Positions 11,101 through 22,070 of a stretch of 64,000 nucleotides of DNA are shown here, one piece after another. The DNA lies in assembly GCF_000699445.3 (NCBI RefSeq), contig NC_067195.1, positions 85,508,569 through 85,572,568 of the forward strand, in the 5' to 3' direction. Under the pieces are notes generated by a model. That model ran no database searches. It was not told where the DNA came from and was given only the letters and a program-made list of their open reading frames with translations. The translations under genes were made by a program, and so were the position numbers. Source of the stretch: Schistosoma haematobium. Its lineage: Eukaryota; Platyhelminthes; Trematoda; Strigeidida; Schistosomatidae. Position 1 is the stretch's first letter; each line of letters opens with the position of its first letter.

Positions 11101-13835
11101 TATTCATAAATGAAGAATTAAAATGATGATTAACATTTGGTAGGCAATTCATTGGTTGACTTGGTAATTGATTGAAGTAAATTGATTTGGAACTAGTTAA
11201 CTGCACCTCCAAATGATAAGTTATAGGTGGATGAAATGAAGCTACGAATGTTTCAGTATTGTATGGACAATCATAAGAGATATCATTTTTTGAACGAAAT
11301 TTTGTAGGACTATTGAAATTGATTGAATTAAACTTGTTTGGGCTTTCACATGAATGATATGCTAAAAAAATAATAATAGAAGATAATCCTAGAATTATTC
11401 ACTAGTTTCGAAAAAAATTCTATGCTCAATTAGGAGTACTGAAGGTAAATTAAAGGAATTTGATCGCAACATGACTATCACTGTTATGGTTTAATTCTAG
11501 CTTATTCAAATAACTGAGTAATAAAGTTCAGACTGGGGTACTCTAGTATAAGTCATAACTTTCTGTGGGGATTAACAATATTACTTCTCTGATGAGTGGA
11601 ACTAAGCGAAGACCATTTTAAACCTAAGACTTGACCATTAAGAGCTGCAACCACTAAGCTTTGATTCTCTTAAGAGGCTAGGGAAGGTTTGATGGTTAGT
11701 TCATCGTTGTTTATTGCTGTTCAGTCACATGAACCCACAACTCTACAAGGAATTAAACCTAAGATTGTCAAGTTTTATAGCAACCATGATATCGTTCAAT
11801 CAGTGAGTCTGAGTTGAAAAATTAACGAAAGGAGAATCGTGTCTAATCAAATATATCAAAAAATAAATATGAACTATTCGATAGCCGTTGTTAGATATGA
11901 CAGTCAAACATTTGAGAGAATACCAGAACACCGAACAAGCTAGGTATTGATTGAAGCGATAACCGTTAACCAATAATAGGTTTGTGCTCAATGCTATGAA
12001 TAACTTCCACCGTCTACAGACAATGGATGTACACTCTTTTACAGATTAGAGTAATCGGGTTTGCATTTGAAATAACAAAATGACATTTGAGAATCAACAA
12101 TTAGGGCCATTCTACAAAATCTCATTTGATAATAACATGTAATATGGGGGCTGAACTTCTTCACCTTCCACAAATGTTAGTACACTATCTAATGAATGGT
12201 TATGCTTTCTTAATGTTCAAGCGGTATCAAATGGAACAGGATTCGCACTCGCGTCTTAATAGTTGAGAACCTAACGGTTTAACCAATAAACCATTGTCAA
12301 AATCTATAAGTCTTATAAACATTCATTTTTACTATTGCCAAAAGCAATTTTCATATTTTGTGCGGGTTCTCTTCAAGATTTTTGACATGTTTCACTCTAT
12401 TTCTTTTTGACCACAAATAATTTGTGGCTCTATTGGTTATGTGAACTTTCGACAAAATATGCGTAAACAAAAATAGATAATGGCTAGCAGTGGGAGGTTA
12501 TATGAAAGCAATCCGCACAGGTTGCACATATGCCAACAAGAGACTGATCAATTGCAGTTCTAAATAACAATGGGAAGATACAAGTAAAAAAAAACAACAC
12601 CAAGTGAATTTATGCATAAACAGATTCATAAATACTGGTCACAAAGTAAATGAAAGATATTGAAAAAATGAAATTATATTTGTGAAAGTCCCAGAGTTTA
12701 GGATAAATAGTTTCAATATTTTATTGAAGAATTTGATTCTAGCTTCTACCTAGACAATCTTTAATTGACCTCATATTTTTTCTGTAGCTCTAAACATTTC
12801 CAATGTTTAATCCAATGCCCCCAAATGCACTGGTACGGCCGAGAGTGGGACGAGTCAACTCTCTCTTTCTCCAAATGCTCTCACATGGTAACGTGCATGC
12901 AACCACTGACAGGGAAGTCTTACTCACTGCATTCTCGCAGCATTACTGTTGTTTACGAAATTGAGAGGATGAAAAGCGAATGTCTGGCGCTTTAACCTGA
13001 TTGGTGGACATGAAAGGTTCACCTAAAGAAGTTGGAAAACCGTGATTTCAAACCAATGGTGTACATGAGCTACAGAATTCTGAAGAACCAAGTGGCGTAT
13101 GGACCAATTAATGATCACTGGCTACCATGATACTTCATCTCCTTACGTTGCTCCACTGCCTTATGGATTAGACCTTTAGGTCGAAGGCTGTTGGTGTGTC
13201 CCCCCTAATTAAACCACCTGCTTCGGTTTGAGCACCCGGGCAGTATCCTAGCTGTCACACAAATGGACTGATTTATGTGGCATATATCTATTTGTTGCTT
13301 CCTTGTACCAGTTTTTATGTGTTTAAATAAATAAAATAAATTTCAATGCCAGTCAGTATCATACGTTTGGTTATGTGGTAAGTGAGAATGTGTAATACCC
13401 ACCCTAACCATTTGAGTTAAATAAGAGTTACAGTTACAACAGTAGATATTACAATTTTTCACATAAAACCCCAGCATCTAACCTTATCATTGTTCACTTC
13501 AATAATGATTTGATAATACCCTGAAATGAAATACTTGAAATGTCAACATCATTGATTATTTCTTTCATTCAATAAGAAAATGTTTACATACCAGCTGATA
13601 CTCTATAGGCTAATGCTTCCAGTTCTATTTTCCCATATCTTTTCAATATTTGTTCATAATAACAAGCTAATTGTAGAACATCATTTTGATAATCAATTAA
13701 TGAAGAATAATCATTAAGGTTAAATTGATAATCTTTTATAAATTGATTATTATTATTATCAGTAGGATGAACATGATTTTGTTTATTTGTTTCAATGAAA
13801 TATTCATTATTAACATTTTCTAATAGTGTCATTAT
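5183..13835 (-). CDS. CPEB1: CPEB1-like cytoplasmic polyadenylation element-binding protein (5' end incomplete)
   Basis: This is an RNA-binding regulator of poly(A) tail length and translation of CPE-containing mRNAs in the cytoplasm. Exons on the minus strand are 13835-13592, 11361-10888, 8937-8748, 7323-7130, 6500-6406 (donor could be 3 nt earlier) and 5386-5183, all with GT/AG sites and consistent phases, giving 466 residues to the stop. RRM1 starts at CKVFVGGVP and continues across an intron into [12 protein letters not shown]2 has [25 protein letters not shown] and GYLAAI. The C-terminal zinc-binding domain begins [12 protein letters not shown] and has paired Cys and His residues (CSKC, FC, CPKC, H). 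GALHG and QIDPYLED point to the CPEB1 class rather than CPEB2-4. The first exon listed ([17 protein letters not shown]) is not conserved enough to name and has no clear start, so further 5' exons are expected. Introns carry RTE-3, RTE-1-derived and Sm-alpha-like insertions. Confidence 0.93.
5504..6021 (+). mobile_element. Short RTE-1 derivative (5' UTR joined to 3' end), copy A
   Basis: About 400 bp match the RTE-1 5' UTR at 16672-17065 (TGCCCTGGTACGG, AAAGCGAATGTCCGGCGC, GGTCACCGGCTACCATGGGA). They are followed directly by the RTE-1 3' end (TGGCGCATAT...CATCAGTGTTTATATGTTTAA) and an AAATAAATA tail. The flanks AAGATGATC (left) and AAGATGACC (right) look like a roughly 9-bp target-site duplication. 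It lies in the last CPEB1 intron, antisense to the gene. Confidence 0.8.
7750..7895 (+). mobile_element. RTE-3 3'-end fragment
   Basis: It ends with GGCCAGGACAGAGTTCAGTGGAGAATGCTGGTGGGCG...GGGGTAACAGGTGTAAGTAAGTAAG, the RTE-3 C-terminus ([13 protein letters not shown]) and 3' tail also seen at 8600-8690. It is 5'-truncated and sits in a CPEB1 intron. Confidence 0.75.
7915..8695 (+). mobile_element. RTE-3 fragment, RT motif C to 3' end (broken)
   Basis: It starts near [12 protein letters not shown], a damaged F.DD reverse-transcriptase box, and passes through [20 protein letters not shown] and a terminal [24 protein letters not shown] segment to a (GTAA)n tail at 8673-8689. Several frameshifts and stops divide it, so no functional enzyme is possible. 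It abuts the CPEB1 exon 8748-8937 with about 50 bp between them. Confidence 0.8.
9055..9560 (+). mobile_element. RTE-3 fragment, C-terminal RT region (broken)
   Basis: The plus-strand sequence aligns by eye to 8175-8690: GAAGAACATATGGAACTCAAAACAACT, AAGAGGAAGGCCAAAGAACACATTAA and GCCCAGGACAGAGTTGGATG. It is a separate, more diverged, 5'-truncated insertion in a CPEB1 intron. Confidence 0.75.
9561..10370. other. CPEB1 intronic sequence, nothing recognised
   Basis: AT-rich intron between the Sm-alpha-like fold-back and RTE-3. No repeat family or exon was recognised. Confidence 0.5.
10371..10857. mobile_element. Sm-alpha-like fold-back: minus copy joined to plus copy
   Basis: Bases 10371-10512 are the end half of the repeat on the minus strand. 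Bases 10513-10857 are a nearly complete unit on the plus strand. The outer segments (TAATTTAATAGTTGAATTCATG on the left and its complement at 10836-10857) pair over about 140 bp. The plus copy has a tRNA-like B-box (GGGCTCGAATTCC) and a damaged hammerhead core (CTGAGGGGT...GACGAAACGG). Confidence 0.8.
11400..12810. other. CPEB1 intronic sequence, nothing recognised
   Basis: Intron sequence between exon 10888-11361 and the short RTE-1 derivative at 12818. I see no conserved coding frame or familiar repeat. Confidence 0.45.
12818..13345 (+). mobile_element. Short RTE-1 derivative, copy B
   Basis: It has the same two-part structure as 5504-6021: RTE-1 5' UTR sequence (GCACTGGTACGGCCGAGAGTGGG... 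to CACACAAAT) fused to the 3' end (GTGGCATATATCTATTTG...TTTATGTGTTTAAATAAATAAA). CCAATGCC on the left and TCAATGCC on the right may be a short target-site duplication. It is more diverged than the copy at 15504. Confidence 0.75.
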
Positions 13836-13969
13836 CTGAAGAGGAAGAAGAAAAAAGAAAAGGAAGAATAACTTAAGGGAACAATTTCATATTTTAAATG
13901 AGAACCTTATGGAATATAGAAATGAAATGCCAATTCAAGTTTGTAGAAATCACTTGTCAGTCAGTTACA

Positions 13970-14370
13970 ATGTAGCACCAGGCATATAGGTGCATCGGTC
14001 CAAGCTGCCATACCTCATTCGCATAACAACATGAACACCAAATTCATAGAAGTAGTTAATTCAATGGTAGTAATATATAAAAGAAAGATTACATATAAGG
14101 ATATAGTACAGAAAGAAAGAATTAGTTGGTAGAAAGAATATATGAAGTGATTTTAATCTCATAGTGTAAGGGAAGACAAAGAGTGTATACAGATACGCCA
14201 TTGTGACCTATTCTGAGCCAGGTCACCCAGAGTTTCTAAACATTGATTACGATAGTAATGCAAACCCCAACCAAGTAGTCTGCATCTACCAACATGTCTA
14301 AGACTAGAAGTTAGTGTCTTCAAGGACTAATGCCACGTTTTAATTTGGCCACTACTAACCACTTGACACT
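13970..14370 (-). mobile_element. RTE-2 3'-end fragment
   Basis: The reverse complement matches RTE-2 from GGTAGATGCAGACTACTTGG through the 3' UTR to the end near 13968 (GTATGGCAGCTTGGACCGATGCACCTATATGCCTGG...). Compare 44740-45060. It is 5'-truncated. Confidence 0.8.
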
Positions 14371-14444
14371 TTATACTTGATTGTTAAACCCTTCATAAAG
14401 AGAACTGGGTATAAAATTTATAAATTCCATAATTTGTTATCAGA

Positions 14445-14875
14445 AAGGATTTTGTAGAGATTGTAGTAATTTCAATAGTTCAGATCATGAGTCAATTGAA
14501 GTTAGTCACCGGCCTCAAGATGTATATCCTGGAGTTCTAGTGAGAAGCAGTGACCAATCGAGTTCAATTGGGTTTGTTGTGACATATCATCTCACTGATA
14601 ACAATGGTGGATGTATCGCTCAATTTCGTGGATTAGTTGAAGTTAGACATTAACACCGTTGGATGCCGGCCGGCTCAGTGGTTTATAGGTGAAGCGTTGG
14701 TGTGCGAGACTTATAAATCTTGGGTTCGAATCTCCTGAGGCGGGATGGTGGATGCGCATTGCTGAGGAGTTCCAGAATGGGACGAAACGACTGTCCAATT
14801 CTTCCAGGCATTCTGTGTTAGTCTAGATTCAATTGACTCATGATCTCAACTATTGAAATTTATGTTATCCCAGAC
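14445..14875 (+). mobile_element. Sm-alpha-like repeat with hammerhead motif
   Basis: A short inverted stub (TTTCAATAGTTCAGATCATGAG) is followed by a full plus-strand unit: CTGGAGTTCTAGTGAGAAGC, a tRNA-like part (GGCTCAGTGG..., B-box GGGTTCGAATCTC), then the hammerhead at 14756-14801 and the terminal CAACTATTGAAATTT. A/B-box-like sequence suggests an RNA polymerase III origin. Confidence 0.85.
14756..14801 (+). ncRNA. Hammerhead ribozyme motif (partly decayed)
   Basis: The core is CTGAGGA, then a stem II hairpin GTTCC-AGAAT-GGGAC, then GAAAC. The expected cleavage site is GTC^CAAT. Stem I is reduced to about four pairs (ATTG with CAAT). Stem III (ACGACTGT) has mismatches, so activity would be weak or absent. 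Confidence 0.65.
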
Positions 14876-15503
14876 ACTTCCATATACCGCGTCAATCAGT
14901 CTAAGGAAACGCTCATTTGCAAAAAACACCTCATCTTCTAATGAACCATCGGAAATTCAACCTATACTATCAAGTAGAAACTTAATTCTACCGAGAAAAT
15001 CGAATTGATTGCAAACATACGTCAAACAAAATTTCTTTCATCATTCATATGTGGAACAACTATCTTTTAAATAGAATAAAAGGAAACAATTGTATTCTTA
15101 AAGGAAAAATAAAGATAGCACCATGAAGAAAGTTTGCTTTTCAACTATACCATTTATTAAAAGAAGTACAATCATATTCATTGTAATTGAACTTATAAAG
15201 TGGTCTTCTGAAAAATAAAATGATTGCATAACAGCTTGTCCAGAAGTTCCAAGTATTATGAATGATGAGTATCTAGTGGAGTTTAAATAGCTTGTAACTG
15301 ACTATCTTATAGATACACATTCATTTGTTTCTTGTGGATAAAAAGAAGATTAAGTTTCTCTTCCTGTTCAATAGAATACAGTTGTGGAAATTTGTATACT
15401 AACTATTCCAAGTTGGTTTCATGTATATTAATCTTTATAAACAACCATTTTTGGTTCCTTTGGAATGGGAAATGAAATTCTGTATTCACTTTTTGCTTCC
15501 TAC

Positions 15504-15984
15504 TTTATTTATTTATTTATTTCAACACATAAATATTGGTACAAGAGGGCACCAAATATATATGCGCCACACCATATTTGTGTGTGTGTGTGTGTGGGCT
15601 GTGATACTGCCCGAGTGCCCAGACCGAAACGGGTGGTTTCTTAGGGGACCACACCCCGAGCCTTTAATCTAAAGGTCTAACCCACAAGGCAGTGGAGCAT
15701 CGTAAGGAGATGCAATCCCATGGTAGCCGGTGACCAACAATTGGTTCATATGCCATTTGTTCCCGCAGGATACTGGAGTCCATGTGTACCATTGATTTGT
15801 GATCCGGTTAAAGCGCCGGACATTCGCTTTTCGTCCTCTCATTTTCGTAAACAACAGTAATGCCACGAGAAGGCTATGAGTAGGACTTCCTTGGCAGGGG
15901 CTGTATACGCGTGGCCGTGTGAGAGCATTTGGAGAGGGAGGGCGGGCCTACCCCACTCTCGGCCATACCAGGGTATTCGGGGGC
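15504..15984 (-). mobile_element. Short RTE-1 derivative, copy C, with target-site duplication
   Basis: A minus-strand 481-bp element runs from its 5' end at 15984 (CCCGAATACCCTGGTATGGCCGAGAG) to an AAATAAATAAATAAA tail at 15504-15520. It is bracketed by the direct repeat TGCTTCCTAC at 15494-15503 and 15985-15994. The body is RTE-1 5' UTR (nearly identical to 16675-17065) joined to the last roughly 80 bp of RTE-1. The 65-residue frame inside equals part of the RTE-1 5' UTR frame at 16698-16985 and is not an independent gene. Confidence 0.9.
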
Positions 15985-16210
15985 TGCTTCCTACCTAAAC
16001 TTAATCGAATGATGTCACCTATTTGATTCATCCAGAATGACACTGAGATTCAAATTATTATCACACATGATGAATGTATCATTCGTATATCTGTTGTATA
16101 AGTGGAAGTTATCAATTGTTGGTTGAAGCTTCGTATTCTCGAAACTGACCATGAAACAGTCAGTTAGGTTGACGTCCAATAATAAATCTGTCTCAATTCC
16201 ATTACTTTAC

Positions 16211-16455
16211 CTGTAGAAATCATTATTGAATCTGGGTTTTACTTTGAAAGTACGACGTAGAAGTAGTTCTTTTAGATAATGTTTTGGAATACAAATATTA
16301 AGGTTATATTTCTCAATAAAATCATTTAAGGAATGTATTATCTCATTTAGGGAAACATTTATAAAGAGTGAAGTGTTGTCATTTTCTTGCTGACCACATT
16401 GATGTTCATAATGAAGATCAACAAAATCAGGATTTTGTATCGATTGATGTGATTT
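16211..16455 (-). CDS. Candidate exon, unidentified (possible 5' exon of the CPEB1-like gene)
   Basis: An 81-codon open frame lies between an acceptor (GATTAG before 16455) and a strong donor (TTCTACAG|GTAAAG at 16211/16210). It encodes KSHQSIQNPDFVDLHYEHQC and ends LKELLLRRTFKVKPRFNNDF. Composition is protein-like and the strand matches CPEB1 downstream. It ends in phase 2, which cannot join directly to the phase-0 start at 13835, so at least one more exon would be needed. It could instead belong to another gene. Confidence 0.45.
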
Positions 16456-16669
16456 CTAATCGGCCATAAATTTTAGTGGGCCATATAGTTGAAGAAAACA
16501 ACACTAGAGATATTATTATCAATAAACAGATGAATATGTATCGATAAAATAATCATTGACAAGCTATTTAAACTCCACTAGATGCTCATCATTCATAATA
16601 CTTGGAAATTCGGTCAATTGTAAATCCGTCTGAATTGCGCTATTCATATTTCTATATTTCATAACTCCT

Positions 16670-19600
16670 GCCCCCTAATGCCCTGGTACGGCCGAGAGTG
16701 GGGAGAGTCCGCTCTCCCTCTCGAAATACTCTCACACGGCCGCGCGTATACAGCCCCTGCCAAGGAAGTCCTACTCATAGCCTTCTCGTGGCATTACTGT
16801 TGTTTACGAAAATGAGAGGACGAAAAGCGAATGTCCGGCGCTTTAACCGGATCACAAATCAATGGTACACATGGACTCCAGTATCCTGCGGGAACAAATG
16901 GCATATGAACCACTCGCTGGTCACCGGCTACCATGGGATTGCATCTCCTTACGATGCTCCACTGCCTTGTGGGTTAGACCTTTAAGTCAAAGGCTCGGGG
17001 AGTGGCCCCCTAAGATAACCACCTGCTTCGGTTTGGGCACTCGGGCAGTATCACAGCCCACACACAAATGATGAACTCTCTATGTCTATGGAAATTACTT
17101 TTCCCGCTTCGAAAAACAATCAATTGATTCAAATTATTATCATTACAATTATTGTCATTATTAATACTATTATTATTACTATTACTATTATTGTCATTAT
17201 TATTGTTATCATTATCATTATTATTATTTTCCACATTATTCACCCTCTTTTATACTTATACAGCGGCTCGTCTTTGGTGGAAATTCGATTGTATCTAAAC
17301 GTTCTCGAGTCACTGTCCGGTTGAAAATTGTATGTTACCACCGAATATGAGTACTGAAGCAGTTTTTCTGAAACCACGTGCGCCATTCAAACTGGCTGCC
17401 TTCAACGTTCGCACATTTATGCAGGTCGGACAACAGATAGGGCTAGCTATGTCTTTGGAAAGTCTTAATATTGATGTTTGTTGTCTATCCGAGACCCGTA
17501 TTCAAGACTCTGGCGAAGTACTACAAATTCGCTCTACATCTGTCACTTCAAAAAGCTTGTTTTACGCGCGCTTATCCGGGGACCCTGTGGCATCTTCGTC
17601 TGGTCTTGCTGGCGTTGGTGTCGCACTAAGCGCTAGAGCTGAGGCAGCACTAGTCGATTGGATCCCCATTAACAGTCGGTTATGTGCTGTTAGATTAGAA
17701 AGTTCCATCAAAGTGAGAAGAAATCGGCGTGAGAAACAATGTCTTTTCGTCATCTCCGCATATGCCCCGACAGATTGCAGCCCGGATGCAATCAAGGATG
17801 AGTTTTACCACCAGTTATCTGTTCTTCTCCAGAAAGTGCGTTCGACAGATATTGTAGTACTAGCCGGAGACTTGAATGCTCAGGTCGGGCGTCTAGGCAC
17901 AGAAGAGAGTCGTTTAGGTGGCCGATGGGGACTCGTTGGTCGCAGGTCAGATAACGGGGACCGTCTACTGCAACTGTGCACAGACCACAACCTGTTTCTG
18001 GCTAGCACTAACTTTCGGCACAGTCATCGCCGATGTGCCACCTGGCGTCCTCCCTCTGCATCTCAAGCCTGGACTCAGATTGATTACATCGCGATCAGCT
18101 ACCGCTGGCGTGGTTGTGTACAAGACTGCCGCTCCTTTTGGAGTACCTATCTGGACTCTGACCATGCCTTGGTCTGCGCCAATCTTACCTTACTTTTCAG
18201 TGGCCAACGAAGTGACCGCCATCAACGGATTGATATTAGCAAGCTGGTTGCAACTTCTGTTGCAAGTAAGTATCGAACCGAGCTAGCCTCTAGGCTAGCT
18301 ACCACTCCACCGAAAAGTATAGATGAGCATTGGTTGCAATTGCATGACGCCATGAAAATGGCGGGAACAGTCAGTTGTGGGTTTGCGAAACGTCCCGCTT
18401 TTAAGCACTGGGTTTCTCCAGGTTCCTTACAACTCATTGAAGCCCGTCGGTCTACTCCGGGTGACCGTGAGTTTGACCATAAACGAAGGATGTTACGTAA
18501 GGAAATTGGGCAAAGCTTGCGTAAGGACCGAGAAGCCTGGTGGTCGAAGCGTGCTAATGAGCTGGAAGCAGCAGCTGCATCTGGTAACTACCGGAAGCTC
18601 TTCCAACTCATCCGAGCCACTGGCAGCAAGAAGTCTGGTGTGAGTGAAACAATCCACGAGGATGATGGGATGCCAATCACTAACATCCATCGACGTCTTG
18701 GACGATGGGCAGAATTTTTTGAAGGGCAGTTCAACTGGCCTGCTGCTCCGGCAACATCGGTCAGACTGTCCTGCCCTCCATGGCCGGTGACGACTGATCC
18801 ACCAAACGAGGAGGAAGTCCGCAAGGAACTCCAACTCTTGAAGGCCAACAATCGTAATGTTTCTTGACATCAGGGCTGCCTTCGATTCGTTGGATAGGAC
18901 TGTTCTCTGGAATTGTCTATTGAAGAAGGGTGTGCCTGAGAAGTTTATTAACATCCTAAAAGCCCTATATACAAACACCTCAGGCAGAGTGAGGGCATAC
19001 AACCACCTTTCTCCATTGTTCTATTCGAGCAGTGGGGTTAGGCAGGGTTGCCCAATCTCACCATTCCTCTTCAACTTTGCCATCGATGACATTCTGGAAA
19101 CAGCTCTGATGGATGTAAGTAATGGTGGTGTGGATCTGTTGCCTGGAGAAAGACTTCTCGACCTTGAGTATGCGGACGATATTGTCTTACTGTGCGATAA
19201 TGCCCAAGGCGTGCAATCCGCACTTAATCAGTTGGCAATCAGTGTCCGTAAGTATAGGTATGTGCTTTGCACCTTCGAAATGCAAAGTACTTCTACAAGA
19301 CTGGCAGGATCCTAATCCTGTACTCACCCTGGATGGTGAGCAGATAGAAATAGTCGAGAAGTTCGTGTATCTGGGTAGCTGCATAAGTGCTGGTGGGGGT
19401 GTGAGCGATGAGATCAATGCACGTATAGTGAAAGCCAGAGCGGCTTATGCCAATCTGTGCCATCTTCGGCGCCTTCGTGATGTTAGTCTGGCTGTAAAAG
19501 GTCGGATTTACAACGCGTCGGTGAGAGCAGTTTCGCTCTATGCTTGTGAAACCTGGTCTCTCCGAGTTGAGGACGTTAGACGACTCTCTGTGTTCGATCA

Positions 19601-20240
19601 TCGTTGTCTCCGAAGGATTGCTGACATCCAGTGGCAACACCATATTAGTAATGCAGAGGTTCGGCATCGTGTGTTCGGGCACGGAGACGATAATGCAATT
19701 GGTGTCACCATCTTGAAACACCGACTTCGGTGGCTTGGACGTGTTCTACGAATGTCGTCCCAGAGAATTCCACGTCATGCATTATTTGCCGACTCTGGGA
19801 CTGGTTGGAGAAAGCGGAGAGGTGGTCAGTATATGACATGGTGTCGTGGTATGAAAGAAAGCTGCAAAGGACTGGCTTGTGTTGGTCCTTCACGACTCCG
19901 TGGTTGGGGTCTGAGAGATGGTGCTACACAGTGGCTAGAAACGTTATCAGATATGGCTCAGAATAGAAGCCAGTGGCGATCCTGCTGTAACCTTTTACTT
20001 TCTCCATAAAAAGTGGTTGTGTCGCCCTTACCTGAAAGATTTCTTCTGATTGTACCTTTCCGTTCCCTCATTTCTATTATACTACCTTACACCAATCTCC
20101 TCGTTATTGTTCTCTTTTTTTTGCGCCCCTTAGCTTTTTTTTCTATTTCTATTCGAATTCTCATTGTTGTCTGTGGCGCATATATATTGGCGCTCTCTTG
20201 TACCAATATTCATGTGTTCAAATAAATAAAAATAATAATA
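16670..20240 (+). mobile_element. RTE-1 non-LTR retrotransposon, near full length, with 14-bp target-site duplication
   Basis: The insertion is bracketed by ATTTCATAACTCCT at 16656-16669 and 20241-20254. In order it holds a 5' UTR (16670-17080), a low-complexity ATT-rich stretch (17110-17235), an endonuclease-reverse transcriptase ORF (17332-20009, broken), a 3' UTR ending GGCGCATATATATTGGCGCTC...CATGTGTTC, and an AAATAAATAAAAATAATAATA tail. About 373 bp of the RT domain are missing compared with the copy at 46838-48845. RTE assignment rests on the endonuclease and C-terminal motifs. Confidence 0.92.
17332..20009 (+). pseudogene. RTE-1 endonuclease/reverse transcriptase ORF, internally deleted and frameshifted
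   Basis: The frame 17332-18867 encodes the apurinic-like endonuclease: AAFNVRTFMQ, LSETRI, SAYAPTDCSPD, AGDLNAQVG and SDHALV. It breaks at 18841-18845, where KELQLLK is joined to sequence that should lie about 124 codons later, removing the first RT blocks. The RT palm continues in 18857-19315 with FLDIRAAFDSLDR, QGCPISPFLF and LEYADDIVLL. A one-base excess at about 19255 shifts to the frame of the C-terminal part (FVYLGSCISAGGG, HRLRWLGRVLRMSSQRIPRH), which ends at 20009. The product cannot be an active reverse transcriptase because of the deletion. Confidence 0.9.
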
Positions 20241-20254
20241 ATTTCATAACTCCT

Positions 20255-21490
20255 AAATAAGTGACTACTGTATGATGTCTCTATTGAATGATCATATTCA
20301 TATTACAGAACTAAATGATGTTAATCGATTGCTGATTATATAGTTTTATTGGACCACTAGAATCAGTTTGAATATCGGAGTATTGTATTTAGTCCTAATA
20401 CACGAGGCCAAAAAATATTAATTAAATAGTTTGAAGGTAGCATGCTTTGAATATTAGTTCATACATTTCCCTGCGGGTAATTGTATAATATCATGAGCCG
20501 ACACAAAAATACTGGTGACTGGAAGCTGAGTACATAAATTTCCGCTTGGTAACTCTGAGTTACATGACCTCATATACGTAAACTCAAATGTAACAAGTAA
20601 ACATGAACTTGGGTATTGAGTACTGAAAGTCAGAAATAACCCGATTTCATGATGAATTACAATTACATTAGAAGTAATTCTAATAGTATTAGAGAAAGGT
20701 TTGGAACTAATGTTAATTATGATAACTGTTTGTTTCATTGAATTCTATAGATAAATAGATTGAAGGAATTTTGAGAGGTTTGTTCAATCCATACAATCTG
20801 GTTTGAGTTCAGTTAACTACTGAATGTAACTTTGTCAGGTAAAGTTTAATTTTTGATACTTATTCATAAAGCAGTTATATATTTTTGTACTAGATTTAAA
20901 ACTCAGTATTTATGAAGATCAACTATACTACTAATCTGTAACCAAGACTGAAGTAAAACGAATAACATTTGAACATAAGACTAACTAACTGAAAGTCAAC
21001 TATAGAGGATAAACTCCAATCGTTCTACAATGAAAATTTCTTTCAATTGTGGAACAATTTAGAAATGATTTCAAGTCGGTTAATGATACAAGCGTGGAAT
21101 AGATTGAAACAGTAATACAGCAAATTTATTGAGCCATAATCATTCGACAAAATGATACTAGTTGCAACTGAGTAACCGTTTATTCTTAGTCATATCTCAA
21201 ATAGCTTAATGATAAGCTTCCATATATTATGACAGAGGTTGTTTTTGGATTCACAATCAGAAGTAGACAAATCATTTACTTCGGGATTATAAATATGTTT
21301 TACTGATGAATGGCAATGGGTACAAAATCAAGTTTCAGAGATTTTGGTCAATTCTCTTCTTTCTCTCATTTGCCTAAAAATCATACTAGTGATATGTTTC
21401 TGGCAGTTATTCTTCTTATACTAAACTATTACACTTTAACATAATGAACATAGTTTCACATAATTAATATACTTCGTTAATCTGTTTATC
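20255..21490. other. No gene or familiar element recognised
   Basis: AT-rich single-copy-looking sequence. Short open frames on both strands lack splice context or conserved motifs. Confidence 0.5.
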
Positions 21491-21494
21491 CGCA

Positions 21495-22070
21495 TCTGCT
21501 GGGATCGCCGGGTAAGTAACAGTAAGATTAGACTCAAGGTTTTAGGAGGAAATGATGGTGAATCAGTTGATGAGTTTGTGAATCTACATCGATTCAAGAG
21601 GTTGGGCCACATGTTACCTATGCCTGAACACCGATTACAACGACATGCAATGCTAACCGCTGTTAAAGATGGTTGGAAGAAAGTTAGGGGCGGCCAAACC
21701 AAAACGTGGCATCAGTGCTTGAAGTCACTAACTTCTAGTTTTAGTCATGTTGGTAGATGCAGATTACCTGGTTGGGGTCCGTGCGACTATTGTAATGAAT
21801 GGTTGGAGATTGTGGGTGACATGGCTCACAATCGATCACAATGGCATGGGTGTATATACTCTGTCTTCCCTTACACTATGAGATTAAAATCGATTCATAT
21901 CTTTCTTTCTGTATTATATCATTTTATGTAATCTTTCTTTTATATATTACCACCATTGAATTAACTACTTTAATGAATCCGGTGTCCATCTTGTTTTGTT
22001 AATGAGGTATGGCAACTTTGACCGATGCACATATGTGCTTGGTTCTACGTTGTAGCTGACTGAGTCTGTT
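21495..22070 (+). mobile_element. RTE-2 3'-end fragment
   Basis: It starts at ATCTGCTGGGATCGCCGGGTAAGTAACAG and reads VNLHRFKRLGHMLPMPEHRL, then RGGQTKTWHQCLKSL, then RLPGWGPCDY, matching the minus-strand RTE-2 C-terminus at 45000-45320. It ends with the RTE-2 3' UTR (GCAACTTTGACCGATGCAC...GTTGTAGCTGACTGAG). It is 5'-truncated. Confidence 0.85.

Larger units (their letters stand above)
15248..16612. repeat. Inverted repeat pair, arms about 90 bp
   Basis: 15248-15340 (TTCCAAGTATTATGAATGATG...GAGTTTAAATAGCTTG) recurs as a reverse complement at about 16525-16612, with roughly 90% identity by eye. The arms enclose the short RTE-1 derivative and the candidate exon at 16211-16455. No element family was recognised for the arms. 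Confidence 0.7.

Noticed and set aside
16698..16985. 95-residue open frame, partly identical to a frame at 15669-15866
   Set aside because: Both lie in RTE-1 5' UTR sequence (copies D and C). Other copies are broken in this frame, so it is repeat sequence and not a conserved host gene.
17082..17324. Ile-rich 80-residue open frame
   Set aside because: It is translation of an ATT/ATC low-complexity tract in the RTE-1 leader.
18493..19002. 169-residue minus-strand frame
   Set aside because: It is the antisense shadow of the RTE-1 reverse transcriptase; the equivalent shadow appears at 46687-47058.
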